Shown piece after piece: positions 36,672 through 45,213 of a DNA stretch of 64,000 bases. Location: NCBI GenBank assembly GCA_003150315.1, contig QAML01000009.1, forward strand, positions 5,973 through 69,972. Reading direction: 5' to 3'. A program made the position numbers and the translations under genes. Under the pieces are notes generated by a model. That model ran no database searches and had not been told where the DNA came from. It saw nothing but the letters and a program-made list of their open reading frames with translations. Each line of letters opens with the position of its first letter. Within the stretch, counting starts at the first letter, position 1. This DNA is from Prevotellaceae bacterium. Its GTDB lineage: Bacteria > Bacteroidota > Bacteroidia > Bacteroidales > Bacteroidaceae.

Positions 36672-37772
36672 ATGCTCGCAAGAATAAAGAAACTATCCAC
36701 CTTTGCTGCCATGGTTGCCACCTCGGCAGCAATATTGGCAATGTGGGCAAGTGCATACAGCTCACACATCAACCCGCAACACTTCGGCTGGTATGACATA
36801 TTGGGAATGGCATTCCCGATATTCGTATTCATAAACGCCGCAGCCCTCATACTTTGGCTCATATTCAAACCCAAGCTTGCACTTATACCATTATTCGGAT
36901 TCCTGTGCTGTCTGAGCGATTTGAAAACCTACTGCCCGCTCAACATTCCGCAAAACCCGCCACAGGGAAGCCTGAAAATAATGTCATACAACGCACACAA
37001 CTTTGACGGAATAGCAAAAGAAAACAAAAAAGAAGGAAAGCAGCAGATAATAGCCAACATAATAAATTCGAATGCCGACATTGTGTGCATACAGGAAGGC
37101 GACTGTTGGGAAAACTGGAAGCAGGTAGAGAAAAAACTACACAATATATATAAGTATACAGAGGTACTCGGCCAGGACTCTGCGCCTACCACCATGCGCT
37201 GTTTCTCGAAACTTAAAATCATAAAGGCACAACAGATAGCCTTTCCCCAAAGTTTCAACTCCGCCGTGGCTTTCTTCTTGAAACATCCCCGGGGCGACAC
37301 CATAATAGTGCTCAGCAATCACCTGCAAAGCGACAATCTCACCCCCGAAGAACTTAAAAACTATCACGCGCTCATGAAAGGCAAAAACGAAGCGGGACAC
37401 AAAAAGTCGAAAACCGCCATACTCTCGCTCTTTCGCAAAGTTGCGCTCGCGGCAGAGAAACGCAGCACACAGGTGGACAGTATAATATCATTCCTGAACA
37501 CACACACAAACACCCCCGTCATACTATGCGGCGACTTTAACGACACACCCATATCATATTCGCGCAGGGAAATAGCACGAAATCTGACCGATGCCTACGT
37601 GGAAACCGGATTCGGACCAGGATTCTCCTACACAAGCAACGGCATGCGGGTAAGAATAGACCACATAATGTGTTCGCACCATTGGAAACCCTATGCAGCC
37701 AAAGTATTAACCTATGCAAAAGGCTCCGACCACTACCCTATAACCGCATTCTTTAGTCTAAAAACCAAATAA
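36672..37772 (+). CDS. Membrane-anchored endonuclease/exonuclease/phosphatase-family protein
   Basis: The 366-residue protein has three N-terminal hydrophobic segments (about residues 10-32, 43-65 and 67-85). An EEP domain follows from about residue 95 (SLKIMSYNAHNFDG), with VCIQEGD (catalytic Glu), CGDFNDTP and GSDHYPI motifs. EEP proteins include nucleases and phospholipid or phosphoester hydrolases; the substrate here is unknown. Its ATG directly follows the stop of the rhomboid gene, so they form one operon. This pairing recurs in Bacteroidales by my recollection of the family. Confidence 0.9.
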   Translation: MLARIKKLSTFAAMVATSAAILAMWASAYSSHINPQHFGWYDILGMAFPIFVFINAAALILWLIFKPKLALIPLFGFLCCLSDLKTYCPLNIPQNPPQGSLKIMSYNAHNFDGIAKENKKEGKQQIIANIINSNADIVCIQEGDCWENWKQVEKKLHNIYKYTEVLGQDSAPTTMRCFSKLKIIKAQQIAFPQSFNSAVAFFLKHPRGDTIIVLSNHLQSDNLTPEELKNYHALMKGKNEAGHKKSKTAILSLFRKVALAAEKRSTQVDSIISFLNTHTNTPVILCGDFNDTPISYSRREIARNLTDAYVETGFGPGFSYTSNGMRVRIDHIMCSHHWKPYAAKVLTYAKGSDHYPITAFFSLKTK

Positions 37773-37808
37773 TACCCCCTCACACGCTTTCAAGTATTAA
37801 AAAAAATG

Positions 37809-37816
37809 TATATTTG
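37809..37816 (+). promoter_or_regulatory. -7 box of secDF
   Basis: TATATTTG followed by C, 46 nt upstream of the secDF ATG. Confidence 0.6.
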
Positions 37817-37861
37817 CAAGCCTACTGCCAAAAGAAAAAAATAAAAATAATAATAAACCAA

Positions 37862-40800
37862 ATGCAAAACAAAGGATTCATAAAGGCAATTGCAGTATTA
37901 CTAACCCTAATCTGCATTTATTACCTCTCATTCTCATTTGTTACCAGCCACTTCACAAGCAAGGCTGAAAAAATGGGAGAGGTAGCCGGCGCACAATATC
38001 TTGATTCCATAAAGAACGAGAAAGTGTGGCTCGGCGCGTACACGTTCAAGCAGTGCCAAGAAATGCAAATCGGTCTTGGTCTCGACCTCAAGGGAGGTAT
38101 GAACGTAATTCTCGAAGTATCGGTTCCCGATGTCGTAAAATCTCTTGCCGACAACTCTACCGATCCAAATTTCCTCAAAGCCATTCAACAGGCTTCGGAA
38201 CAGTCTCAAAACAGTCAGGACGACTTTATCACGCTCTTCGTGAAGAATTATCAGTCAGTAGCGGGTAAAAATCATCTTGCAGAGGTATTTGCCACCCAAC
38301 AACTCAAAGGACAGGTAGCAACTAACAGTACCGATTCACAAATAGAGAAGGTTCTTCGCAAAGAAGTTGCCGCAGCAATCGACAACTCCTACAAGGTGCT
38401 CCGCACACGTATAGACCGTTTCGGCGTAGCACAGCCTAATATTCAGACTTTGCAGGGTCAAATGGGTCGCATACTCGTTGAAATGCCGGGTATAAAGGAA
38501 CCCGATCGCGTAAGAAAGCTTCTACAGGGAAGTGCAAACCTCGAGTTCTGGGAGACATACGACGGAAACATTATCATTCCCTATCTCTCGCAAATCGATG
38601 CCAAACTTGCAGCTTCAGGCAATGCTTCTGCCAAGGCTGACACTGCAAAAACAGAGCCCGCTGCCGAAGAAGTTGCAGCCGACACAGCGAAAGTTGAGAA
38701 AAATGCCAATGTAAATGCCGCTGCCGCGCTTAAAAAGCTCGAAGCCGGCAAAGACAAATCGAAAGAAGATGCTAAAGCCGATGCCGATCTCAAAAAACAG
38801 CACCCGCTTCTCTCATCCATTTCGCCCGCACAGGGAGGAAGAGGCTGCGTAGTGGGATATGTTCTCGCACGCGACACAGCCGAGGTAATGCACATGCTTA
38901 CTTCCGGCGAAGCACAGAAACTTCTTCCGAAAGATCTCAAACTTTGCTGGGGCGTTAAGCCGTCAGAGGTTAGCACAAAACAGGACGTATTCGAACTCTA
39001 TGCCTTGAAAGTTACCGAACGTAACGGTCGCGCACCGCTCGAGGGCGATGTCATCACAACTGCAAAGGACGATTACGACCAATTCCACCGTCCCTGCGTC
39101 AGCATGTCTATGAACACCGATGGCGCACGCCGTTGGGCAGCCATTACAAAGAAAAACAAAGACCACGCAATAGCTATTGTTCTTGACGGATACGTTTACA
39201 GTGCTCCCAATGTAGAGAATGAAATCACCGGAGGTCAGTCGCAAATCACAGGACACTTCACTGCCGAAGACACAAAAGACCTTGCAAACGTACTGCAGTC
39301 AGGAAAGATGCCTGCGCCAGCCCACATTGTACAGGAAGACATCGTAGGTCCGTCGCTCGGACAAGAGTCTATTATTCAAGGATTCACCGCCTGCGTCATA
39401 GCATTCATAATCCTTATGATTTACATGTGCGCAATCTACGGAATGATTCCCGGTATGGTTGCAAACTGCGCATTGTTGCTGAACTTCTTCTTCACTTTCG
39501 GAGTTCTCACATCCTTCCAGGCAGCACTTACAATGTCCGGAATTGCAGGTATGGTGCTTTCGCTCGGTATGGCAGTCGATGCCAACGTGCTTATATATGA
39601 AAGAACAAAGGAGGAATTGCGAAGCGGAAAACTTGTAAAGAACGCCCTTGCCGACGGATACAAGCACGCATTCTCTGCAATCTTCGACTCCAACCTCACA
39701 TCAATCATCACCGCATTCATATTGTTTAACTTCGGTACCGGACCTATTCGAGGATTTGCCACAACCCTTATCATCGGTTTGCTCGCCTCGTTCTTCACAG
39801 CCGTATGGCTCACTCGTATCGTTTACGAGCATTTCATGAACAAAGACAAGTGGCTTCACATCACGTTCACCACGAAACTTTCCGAAAACATCATGCGCGA
39901 CCCGCACTACAACATTCTCGGTGCATCCAAGAAACTGCTCGTTGTGTGCGCAGCCCTGCTTGTTGTGGTATTCATCTCGTTTGGTGTGCGCGGTCTAAGC
40001 AAAGGCATCGACTTCACGGGAGGTCGCAACTACGTTGTACAGTTTGAGCAAAAAGTAACCCCCGAAGAGGTTCGCGATCTCCTTCAAAAAGAAGTTGGCG
40101 ACCAGGCAAACGTTTCAGCAATTGCTCTCGGTACAGACGGCAAGACACTTCGCGTGTCAACCAACTATAACATCAACGACAATTCCAACGATGCCGACGC
40201 ACAATCAGAGAAATTCGTTTATCAGGCCTTGAAGAAAGGTCATCTGCTTGCAGACTACGTAACTCTCCAACGCTTCATCGACCGCGACAACCGCGCCGGC
40301 GGCTCTATCATAAGCTCGCAAAAAGTTGGTCCGTCTGTTGCTAAAGACGTAACAAACGGTGCTATCATCAGCGTAATACTCGCACTCGTGGCAATATTCC
40401 TCTACATTCTTGCACGTTTCCACAACGTAGCATACTCAGTGGGAAGTACAATTGCACTAACAGTCGATACACTGCTCATCATCGGTATGTATTCCATTTG
40501 CTGGGGTTGGGTTCCGTTCTCACTTGAAGTTGACCAGACTTTTATCGGTGCAGTGTTGACGGCTATCGGTTATTCAATCAACGATAAGGTGGTTATCTTC
40601 GACCGTGTACGTGAATACTTCCACCTCTATCCCAAACGCGACAACCGCCGTATATACAACGACGCGCTCAACAGCACTCTCAGCCGTACAATAAACACCG
40701 GCGGCACAACACTCGTTGTTTTGCTCTGCATCTTCATCTTCGGTGGCGAAAGCATTCGCTCTTTCGCATTCGCAATGATTCTCGGTGTAATCTTCGGAAC

Positions 40801-40915
40801 ACTTTCCTCACTCTTCGTGGCATCACCTATTGCATATCTTGTCATGAAGCGTACACGCCGCGACACTGCTAATGTAAAAGCAGAGGAACCGGTAGCAGAA
40901 GCAAAAGGGATCTAA
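37862..40915 (+). CDS. secDF: Fused protein translocase subunit SecDF
   Basis: The 1017-residue fusion of SecD and SecF gives 12 membrane helices. It uses the proton gradient to pull exported proteins through SecYEG. SecD motifs such as GLDLKGGMNVILEV and, in the P1 region, RIDRFGVAQPNIQ are present. The TM4 segment GMAVDANVLIYERTKEE and the SecF counterpart GYSINDKVVIFDRVRE are also seen. An Ala/Lys/Glu-rich insert at about residues 260-315 interrupts the P1 domain of SecD. The ATG at 37862 was preferred over an in-frame TTG at 37814, which falls inside the -7 box. A strong terminator follows. Confidence 0.96.
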   Translation: MQNKGFIKAIAVLLTLICIYYLSFSFVTSHFTSKAEKMGEVAGAQYLDSIKNEKVWLGAYTFKQCQEMQIGLGLDLKGGMNVILEVSVPDVVKSLADNSTDPNFLKAIQQASEQSQNSQDDFITLFVKNYQSVAGKNHLAEVFATQQLKGQVATNSTDSQIEKVLRKEVAAAIDNSYKVLRTRIDRFGVAQPNIQTLQGQMGRILVEMPGIKEPDRVRKLLQGSANLEFWETYDGNIIIPYLSQIDAKLAASGNASAKADTAKTEPAAEEVAADTAKVEKNANVNAAAALKKLEAGKDKSKEDAKADADLKKQHPLLSSISPAQGGRGCVVGYVLARDTAEVMHMLTSGEAQKLLPKDLKLCWGVKPSEVSTKQDVFELYALKVTERNGRAPLEGDVITTAKDDYDQFHRPCVSMSMNTDGARRWAAITKKNKDHAIAIVLDGYVYSAPNVENEITGGQSQITGHFTAEDTKDLANVLQSGKMPAPAHIVQEDIVGPSLGQESIIQGFTACVIAFIILMIYMCAIYGMIPGMVANCALLLNFFFTFGVLTSFQAALTMSGIAGMVLSLGMAVDANVLIYERTKEELRSGKLVKNALADGYKHAFSAIFDSNLTSIITAFILFNFGTGPIRGFATTLIIGLLASFFTAVWLTRIVYEHFMNKDKWLHITFTTKLSENIMRDPHYNILGASKKLLVVCAALLVVVFISFGVRGLSKGIDFTGGRNYVVQFEQKVTPEEVRDLLQKEVGDQANVSAIALGTDGKTLRVSTNYNINDNSNDADAQSEKFVYQALKKGHLLADYVTLQRFIDRDNRAGGSIISSQKVGPSVAKDVTNGAIISVILALVAIFLYILARFHNVAYSVGSTIALTVDTLLIIGMYSICWGWVPFSLEVDQTFIGAVLTAIGYSINDKVVIFDRVREYFHLYPKRDNRRIYNDALNSTLSRTINTGGTTLVVLLCIFIFGGESIRSFAFAMILGVIFGTLSSLFVASPIAYLVMKRTRRDTANVKAEEPVAEAKGI

Positions 40916-40951
40916 GCCTGAACATAACTTTATAATATAATTGTTGAGAGT

Positions 40952-40991
40952 ATCTCGCCGGAGTCAACACAGACCCCGGCGAGATTTTTTT
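40952..40991 (+). terminator. Terminator of secDF
   Basis: ATCTCGCCGG (40952-40961) pairs with CCGGCGAGAT (40976-40985), followed by a run of seven T. Confidence 0.92.
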
Positions 40992-41313
40992 GTACCTGTA
41001 CGCCCGTCTTTCCCGTTCTGTTTCCCATTGATTAGGAAAGCCACCCGCCATACCCCGGTCTCCGTTTTGCCCGTTGCTTTTCCTATCATGCACAGCATAT
41101 CTTCAACACCTTCAATGGCACAAAAATCCTACTATACGCCTTATAATATTTACATAATGGCATTCGTAAACGAAAACATCAGAACTGCACGGCAAGATGC
41201 GGTATGCATGCAATGCCACTCTTAACGCGGTACGGGATATACGCTTTTTTCATTTCTCAAAGAATATTCTTCGCAACAAAACCCGGGAGAAAAAATCATC
41301 CTCAAAAGGAATC

Positions 41314-41443
41314 CGAAAAATACACATGGCTTATAGCAAAAAACATAAGGCACATATTTTAAAATAAGTGCCTTGTATTTCAAAATATATGGCTTGTATT
41401 TTTGTGCATAAAAGGCATACTGATTTTCAGATACTTACAAAGT
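41314..41443 (+). repeat. Dispersed palindromic intergenic element, copy 7
   Basis: The left end is ACACATGGCTTATAG. The modules are AAGGCACATATTTT, AAAATAAGTGCCTT and a CATAT-type module, and the right end is TGATTTTCAGATACTTACAA. It lies 3' of secDF and 5' of the XRE gene. Confidence 0.9.
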
Positions 41444-41459
41444 TGCTTAGACAAAGCAA

Positions 41460-41497
41460 AATTTGCTGTTATTTCAACATTAAAATAACAGCAAATT
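41460..41497. promoter_or_regulatory. Perfect 15-bp inverted repeat upstream of XRE gene
   Basis: AATTTGCTGTTATTT (41460-41474) pairs with AAATAACAGCAAATT (41483-41497) around an 8-nt loop. It lies right after repeat copy 7, about 95 nt upstream of the -33 element. It could be an operator for the XRE protein or a structural border; it is not a typical T-tailed terminator. Confidence 0.55.
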
Positions 41498-41591
41498 ATA
41501 CCATGTATAAAAAATAACAAATGCTAATTCATACACTTGCTTTATTGCGCAAAACATTATTGGCGTATTGTACAATTTTTCAATTGTCATA

Positions 41592-41622
41592 TTTGCCAAT
41601 TAAAAAACACTTATTACCTTTG
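41592..41622 (+). promoter_or_regulatory. Promoter of XRE/CoiA-like operon (consensus)
   Basis: TTTG (41592-41595), exactly 19 bp, TACCTTTG (41615-41622), then C. A short inverted repeat ACAATT-tttc-AATTGT (41572-41587) abuts the -33 box. The leader is only about 12 nt, which sets the start at ATG 41641. Confidence 0.8.
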
Positions 41623-41640
41623 CCGAAAATTAGAATAGAA

Positions 41641-42111
41641 ATGATAGAAAACATATCTTTTGAAGCAAGAGGGAATAACCAATGCGAGATTAAACTTCAA
41701 CATTCCACAGGAGAAACTACCGCCCTACTGTTTTGCAGCACATTTCCTTTACAAGCGCAAAAATTCTACCTAAGAGCCATTCAAGCTTTGTTAGACATTA
41801 AGAAGGATTTATCCCCTAATAATGATTTATTCAGCATATTCAGCTCATGGTTTGCCCAAAACTCCCTTGAAATGCCCTTGGGAGTAGGTACATCAAAGAA
41901 TGAAGAGCGAATAAGAATAGGAAATCGAATAAAAAAGATTAGAGAAAAAAAACATATTGACGCAAAAACTCTTGCTCACATAACAGGCATTGACGCAGCT
42001 AATCTATGCAGAATAGAACAAGGTAAACAATCCGTTGGAATTGATATCTTATCAAAAATAGCAAACTCCATGGGATATAAAATTGATTTTGTAGAACTAA
42101 ATAAAACCTAA
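41641..42111 (+). CDS. XRE-family helix-turn-helix protein
   Basis: The 156-residue protein starts at the ATG following the consensus promoter; a longer frame to 41521 runs through the promoter and is rejected. The HTH lies at about residues 92-150 (IGNRIKKIREKK, then LAHITGIDAANLCRIEQGK), typical of the XRE/Cro family. The N-terminal half (about 1-85) is a separate unrecognised domain. The gene is AT-rich compared with its flanks, and its stop overlaps the next ATG by one base, so it is co-translated with the CoiA-like gene. This organisation resembles regulators of toxin-antitoxin or defence pairs, but that is inference. Confidence 0.88.
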   Translation: MIENISFEARGNNQCEIKLQHSTGETTALLFCSTFPLQAQKFYLRAIQALLDIKKDLSPNNDLFSIFSSWFAQNSLEMPLGVGTSKNEERIRIGNRIKKIREKKHIDAKTLAHITGIDAANLCRIEQGKQSVGIDILSKIANSMGYKIDFVELNKT

Positions 42112-43244
42112 TGAAAAACTTACAAAACAGGCATGAAACTCACATGCTAACACATGCACTAAATTCAGAAGGCGCATGTGTCAACGTAAACAACGTACCA
42201 AACGGTAATAGATGCGGATGCATTTGCCCCGCTTGCAAAGAACCTTTGACGGCAAAGAATCGTGGTAATAAACGAATTCATCATTTTGCCCACCAGTCAG
42301 GAGCAGACTGCCCACATGCCTATGAAACTATGCTGCACCTCCTTGCAAAACAAAAAATCCAAGAGAAATTTCTTAACAGTGATGAGTTTTGGATAACTTT
42401 AGTGTACAAGTCATTTTGCCATAAAACCAAAAGTTGCAAATACAAAAGGTACTCCGAATGCTGCAAACAGTATATGAAAAGAAATAATTTGAAAGAATAC
42501 TATGACTCATGCGAACAAGAAACAAGCTACGATAATATAAAAAGACGTTCAGACCTGAAAATATTTTCATTCATCCATCCTGAGAGAAGACCAATCTATA
42601 TTGAAATCTGCGTTACCCATGCAAGCGTTGAGCAAAAACTACACAGCGGCAACCGAATAATCGAAATTTTCATTGAAGACGAGAAAGATATTGAAAATAT
42701 AGTAAACAACGGCTTTGTAGAGGAAATGAAAAATAACAGTTATCCCGATGAACAAGAATCAAAGATAAACTTTTACGGATTCAATACGACAGACTATAAA
42801 AATAGTACCATGAGCAACTCTATTAACATTGTAAGAGCTTTACAATACAGTACTGGCAAAATATTCTGTCAAGGAGACACTTGCAACTGCAAAGAAAGAA
42901 ATAAATCATCACGGAAATGTTTGATAGAATTAATTTTTCATACAAATTCTCTTTACCAAGTTTATAATTACGCCATATATAAATTATTCCAAGAGACCGG
43001 AATAAAAAATTGTGTACTGTGTAAAAACTACGTAGACAACTATAATGGCTCGGGTAAAATATGTCGCTACTACAAACATTTACAAATTCCCAAAGATGAA
43101 AACCATGATACTTCGCGAGCAAAAAGCTGTCAGTGTTTTGAAATAGACAAACAAGACATGGAACGTGTGCTAAAAAGAGGACTGCGTTGCAAATTCGAAA
43201 TTTTGCAAAACACAAATAAATTAGCATACATAACACAGCAATAA
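42111..43244 (+). CDS. CoiA-like protein with zinc-ribbon and nuclease-like core
   Basis: The 377-residue, strongly cysteine-rich protein has an N-terminal segment with Cys35, Cys37, Cys39-P-A-Cys42, followed by KRIHHFAHQSG at about 55-64. This resembles the N-terminus of CoiA competence proteins (CPxC plus PHFAH). The central region has Asp148 and Glu165-I-Cys167 in a PD-(D/E)xK-like arrangement, the second basic residue being replaced by Cys. Two more Cys clusters (about 255-275 and 315-350) suggest further metal sites. CoiA proteins act in DNA uptake and processing; this is a divergent family member. The gene is AT-rich, in an operon with the XRE gene, and may be horizontally acquired. Confidence 0.75.
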   Translation: MKNLQNRHETHMLTHALNSEGACVNVNNVPNGNRCGCICPACKEPLTAKNRGNKRIHHFAHQSGADCPHAYETMLHLLAKQKIQEKFLNSDEFWITLVYKSFCHKTKSCKYKRYSECCKQYMKRNNLKEYYDSCEQETSYDNIKRRSDLKIFSFIHPERRPIYIEICVTHASVEQKLHSGNRIIEIFIEDEKDIENIVNNGFVEEMKNNSYPDEQESKINFYGFNTTDYKNSTMSNSINIVRALQYSTGKIFCQGDTCNCKERNKSSRKCLIELIFHTNSLYQVYNYAIYKLFQETGIKNCVLCKNYVDNYNGSGKICRYYKHLQIPKDENHDTSRAKSCQCFEIDKQDMERVLKRGLRCKFEILQNTNKLAYITQQ

Positions 43245-43320
43245 CATAGTATCTCGCAATATAACATAAGCAACTTTTTAACCAATCATAAAGGGAAATC
43301 TCAACTTATAAATTTGCCCC

Positions 43321-43450
43321 CCGAAAAAACACAAGGCATCTTGTAAAAAACATAAGGCACATATTTTAAAATAAGTGCCTTGTATTTCAAAATATATGGC
43401 TTGTATTTTTACGGGTAAAAGGCATACTGATTTTCAATAGCTTACAAAGG
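43321..43450 (+). repeat. Dispersed palindromic intergenic element, copy 8
   Basis: The left end is ACACAAGGCATCTTG. The modules are AAGGCACATATTTT, AAAATAAGTGCCTT and ATATATGGCTTG-type, and the right end is TGATTTTCAATAGCTTACAA. It lies between the convergent CoiA-like and acyltransferase genes. Confidence 0.9.
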
Positions 43451-43473
43451 CGTGAAATTTCACTTACCAAAAC

Positions 43474-43523
43474 AAAAAATCTCCGTCTGCAGAGAGTTAT
43501 TCTGCATGGGCGGAGATTTTTTT
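43474..43523. terminator. Bidirectional terminator (CoiA-like / acyltransferase)
   Basis: AAAAATCTCCG at about 43475-43485 pairs with CGGAGATTTTT at 43511-43521, with inner GCAGA/TCTGC pairing. A- and T-runs lie on both sides, so it can serve both convergent genes. Confidence 0.8.
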
Positions 43524-43604
43524 GTTGTCCGATATGTTTTACGTCCGGCGCAGGCTATGGCACAAGCGGAACCAACGTCCGATCGTGCCGCGCATCACTT
43601 GCTA

Positions 43605-44801
43605 TTACGCTTGTTTTTGCGCGGGCAAGGCATATAGTTTTTTCTTCAACCATGCCCTTACCGGTTCGTCATAGAGTTTCAGGAAAGCCCAAGCAATGCC
43701 TATAGCCACAAGCAGTATGCCTAAATTCAGAACCACATGATGCCACACGGGAGAATCCTTGTGACTCGACACCCATGCCATTTGCATGTACATAAGCGGG
43801 AAATGCGTTATGTATAACGGGTAAGAAAGATTGCCGAGAGTCTCGCACCACTTCGCACTTCTCTTGTCGGTTGTCTTGCTACCCGCTCCTATCAGCACAA
43901 TCACGGGAAACATCACCACAATGGCAAATACCTGATACAAGCCATCGGCTACACACGATTTTCCGCCTATTTGCGGCACTGCAAAGAGCACTACAAGCAG
44001 CAGCGAAGCCCACCAGAAACCGCCTCGAATGCCCAACGGACTTCCGCTCGGGTTTTCTTTTGTAATGAACTTGGGAAGCAGGCGCGAAATCAACAGACCG
44101 CAGAGAAAAGGATAGAGCAGTCGGCTGAAACCAACATACATCTGGTCGGGAGTAATGCTCCACCCGCCGATGACATCATACTTCGGTTGCGCAAAAAATC
44201 CGAACACGTCCCACCCGAGAGCAAGATTCATGGTAAGGAAAGCACTTGCCACACACAACATGCCCAACACTACAGTAGGCAGACGGCGCAGAACGAATGC
44301 GTAAAGTATATTGCCGATATATTCAAAGGTTAGCGACCAGTTCGGACCGTTTAAGGAATTCGTCTCGCCCCATCCGCGAATGTCGAGACCCGTTCCGGCA
44401 GGAATCATAAGCAGTCCCAGCACTATGCACAAGAAAAATTTCCACGGCTCAGTGCCTCCTATCAGCGAGAAATAGTCGCTCTCGCCAAAGAAGAACAGAC
44501 ATGCCCCGAACAATGTGCCTGCCACCACCATTGGATGCAAACGTATAAGGCGGCGTTTGAAGAAACTCCACGTTGACATCCTGTCCCAACGGTCATCGTA
44601 GGCATATCCAATCACGAATCCCGACAACACGAAGAAAAAGTCCACGGCAAGGTAACCGTGATTTATGTGTTGCGTGCCGAAAAACGGGATGTAGGTTTCA
44701 AACCCATGGAAAAGAATTACCACCAGTGCCGCCACGCCGCGCAGTCCGTCAAGTATCGCGTAGCGCGGCTTTGATGCGAGATAAACATTTTTCTGATTCA
44801 T
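43605..44801 (-). CDS. Membrane acyltransferase (OafA/YrhL, acyltransferase-3 family)
   Basis: The 398-residue polytopic protein has about ten membrane helices. It begins with a soluble N-terminus that leads into the family motif ILDGLRGVAALVVILFH (conserved R and H), and a following FFFVLSGFVIGYAY segment is diagnostic. Members acetylate or acylate surface sugars, such as LPS O-antigen, exopolysaccharide or peptidoglycan. The acceptor is unknown because no glycan cluster is adjacent. It is a single gene flanked by repeat copies 8 and 9. Confidence 0.9.
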   Translation of the reverse strand: MNQKNVYLASKPRYAILDGLRGVAALVVILFHGFETYIPFFGTQHINHGYLAVDFFFVLSGFVIGYAYDDRWDRMSTWSFFKRRLIRLHPMVVAGTLFGACLFFFGESDYFSLIGGTEPWKFFLCIVLGLLMIPAGTGLDIRGWGETNSLNGPNWSLTFEYIGNILYAFVLRRLPTVVLGMLCVASAFLTMNLALGWDVFGFFAQPKYDVIGGWSITPDQMYVGFSRLLYPFLCGLLISRLLPKFITKENPSGSPLGIRGGFWWASLLLVVLFAVPQIGGKSCVADGLYQVFAIVVMFPVIVLIGAGSKTTDKRSAKWCETLGNLSYPLYITHFPLMYMQMAWVSSHKDSPVWHHVVLNLGILLVAIGIAWAFLKLYDEPVRAWLKKKLYALPAQKQA

Positions 44802-45030
44802 TTTTTACATATCTGTTTTTGTTTTGCAATGATTGGACTTCTTACAAAACCACATGCACCGGGCAATTCTCACATTGTCCTGTGGTTCCGACGAAACATT
44901 AAATAAGAAGTCAGGAAACTTTCAAGTTCAAAGATAAGCCTTTCCTGCGACATACACACCCCTGTGGTTTGCATTTCGCAACTATCTTCTCCTACACGAA
45001 TACGGCAAAAAACATGCATATTCCGACATG
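44802..45030. other. Intergenic region, nothing recognised
   Basis: About 230 nt upstream of the acyltransferase. No consensus promoter was found by eye, and no gene. Confidence 0.5.
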
Positions 45031-45158
45031 GAAAAAGACACACGGCTTGTTGTAAAAAACATAAGGCATATATTTTAAAATACAAGGCACTTATTTTAAA
45101 ATAAGTGCCTTGTATTTTTCACGAAAAATGACATCTGATTTTCAACAACTTACAAAGG
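45031..45158 (+). repeat. Dispersed palindromic intergenic element, copy 9
   Basis: The left end is ACACACGGCTTGTTG. The modules are AAGGCATATATTTT, AAGGCACTTATTTT and its exact inverse. The right end is TGATTTTCAACAACTTACAA. It lies 3' of the LemA-linked gene and 5' of the acyltransferase gene. Confidence 0.92.
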
Positions 45159-45213
45159 GCAATTTTTAAGGCATTTTCAAGAGTTGCGTGAGGCACTTTA
45201 TCTAAGCATTTTC

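Noticed and set aside
37814-37861. In-frame TTG start for secDF
   Set aside because: It lies inside the -7 box (37809-37816), so it is not in the transcript.
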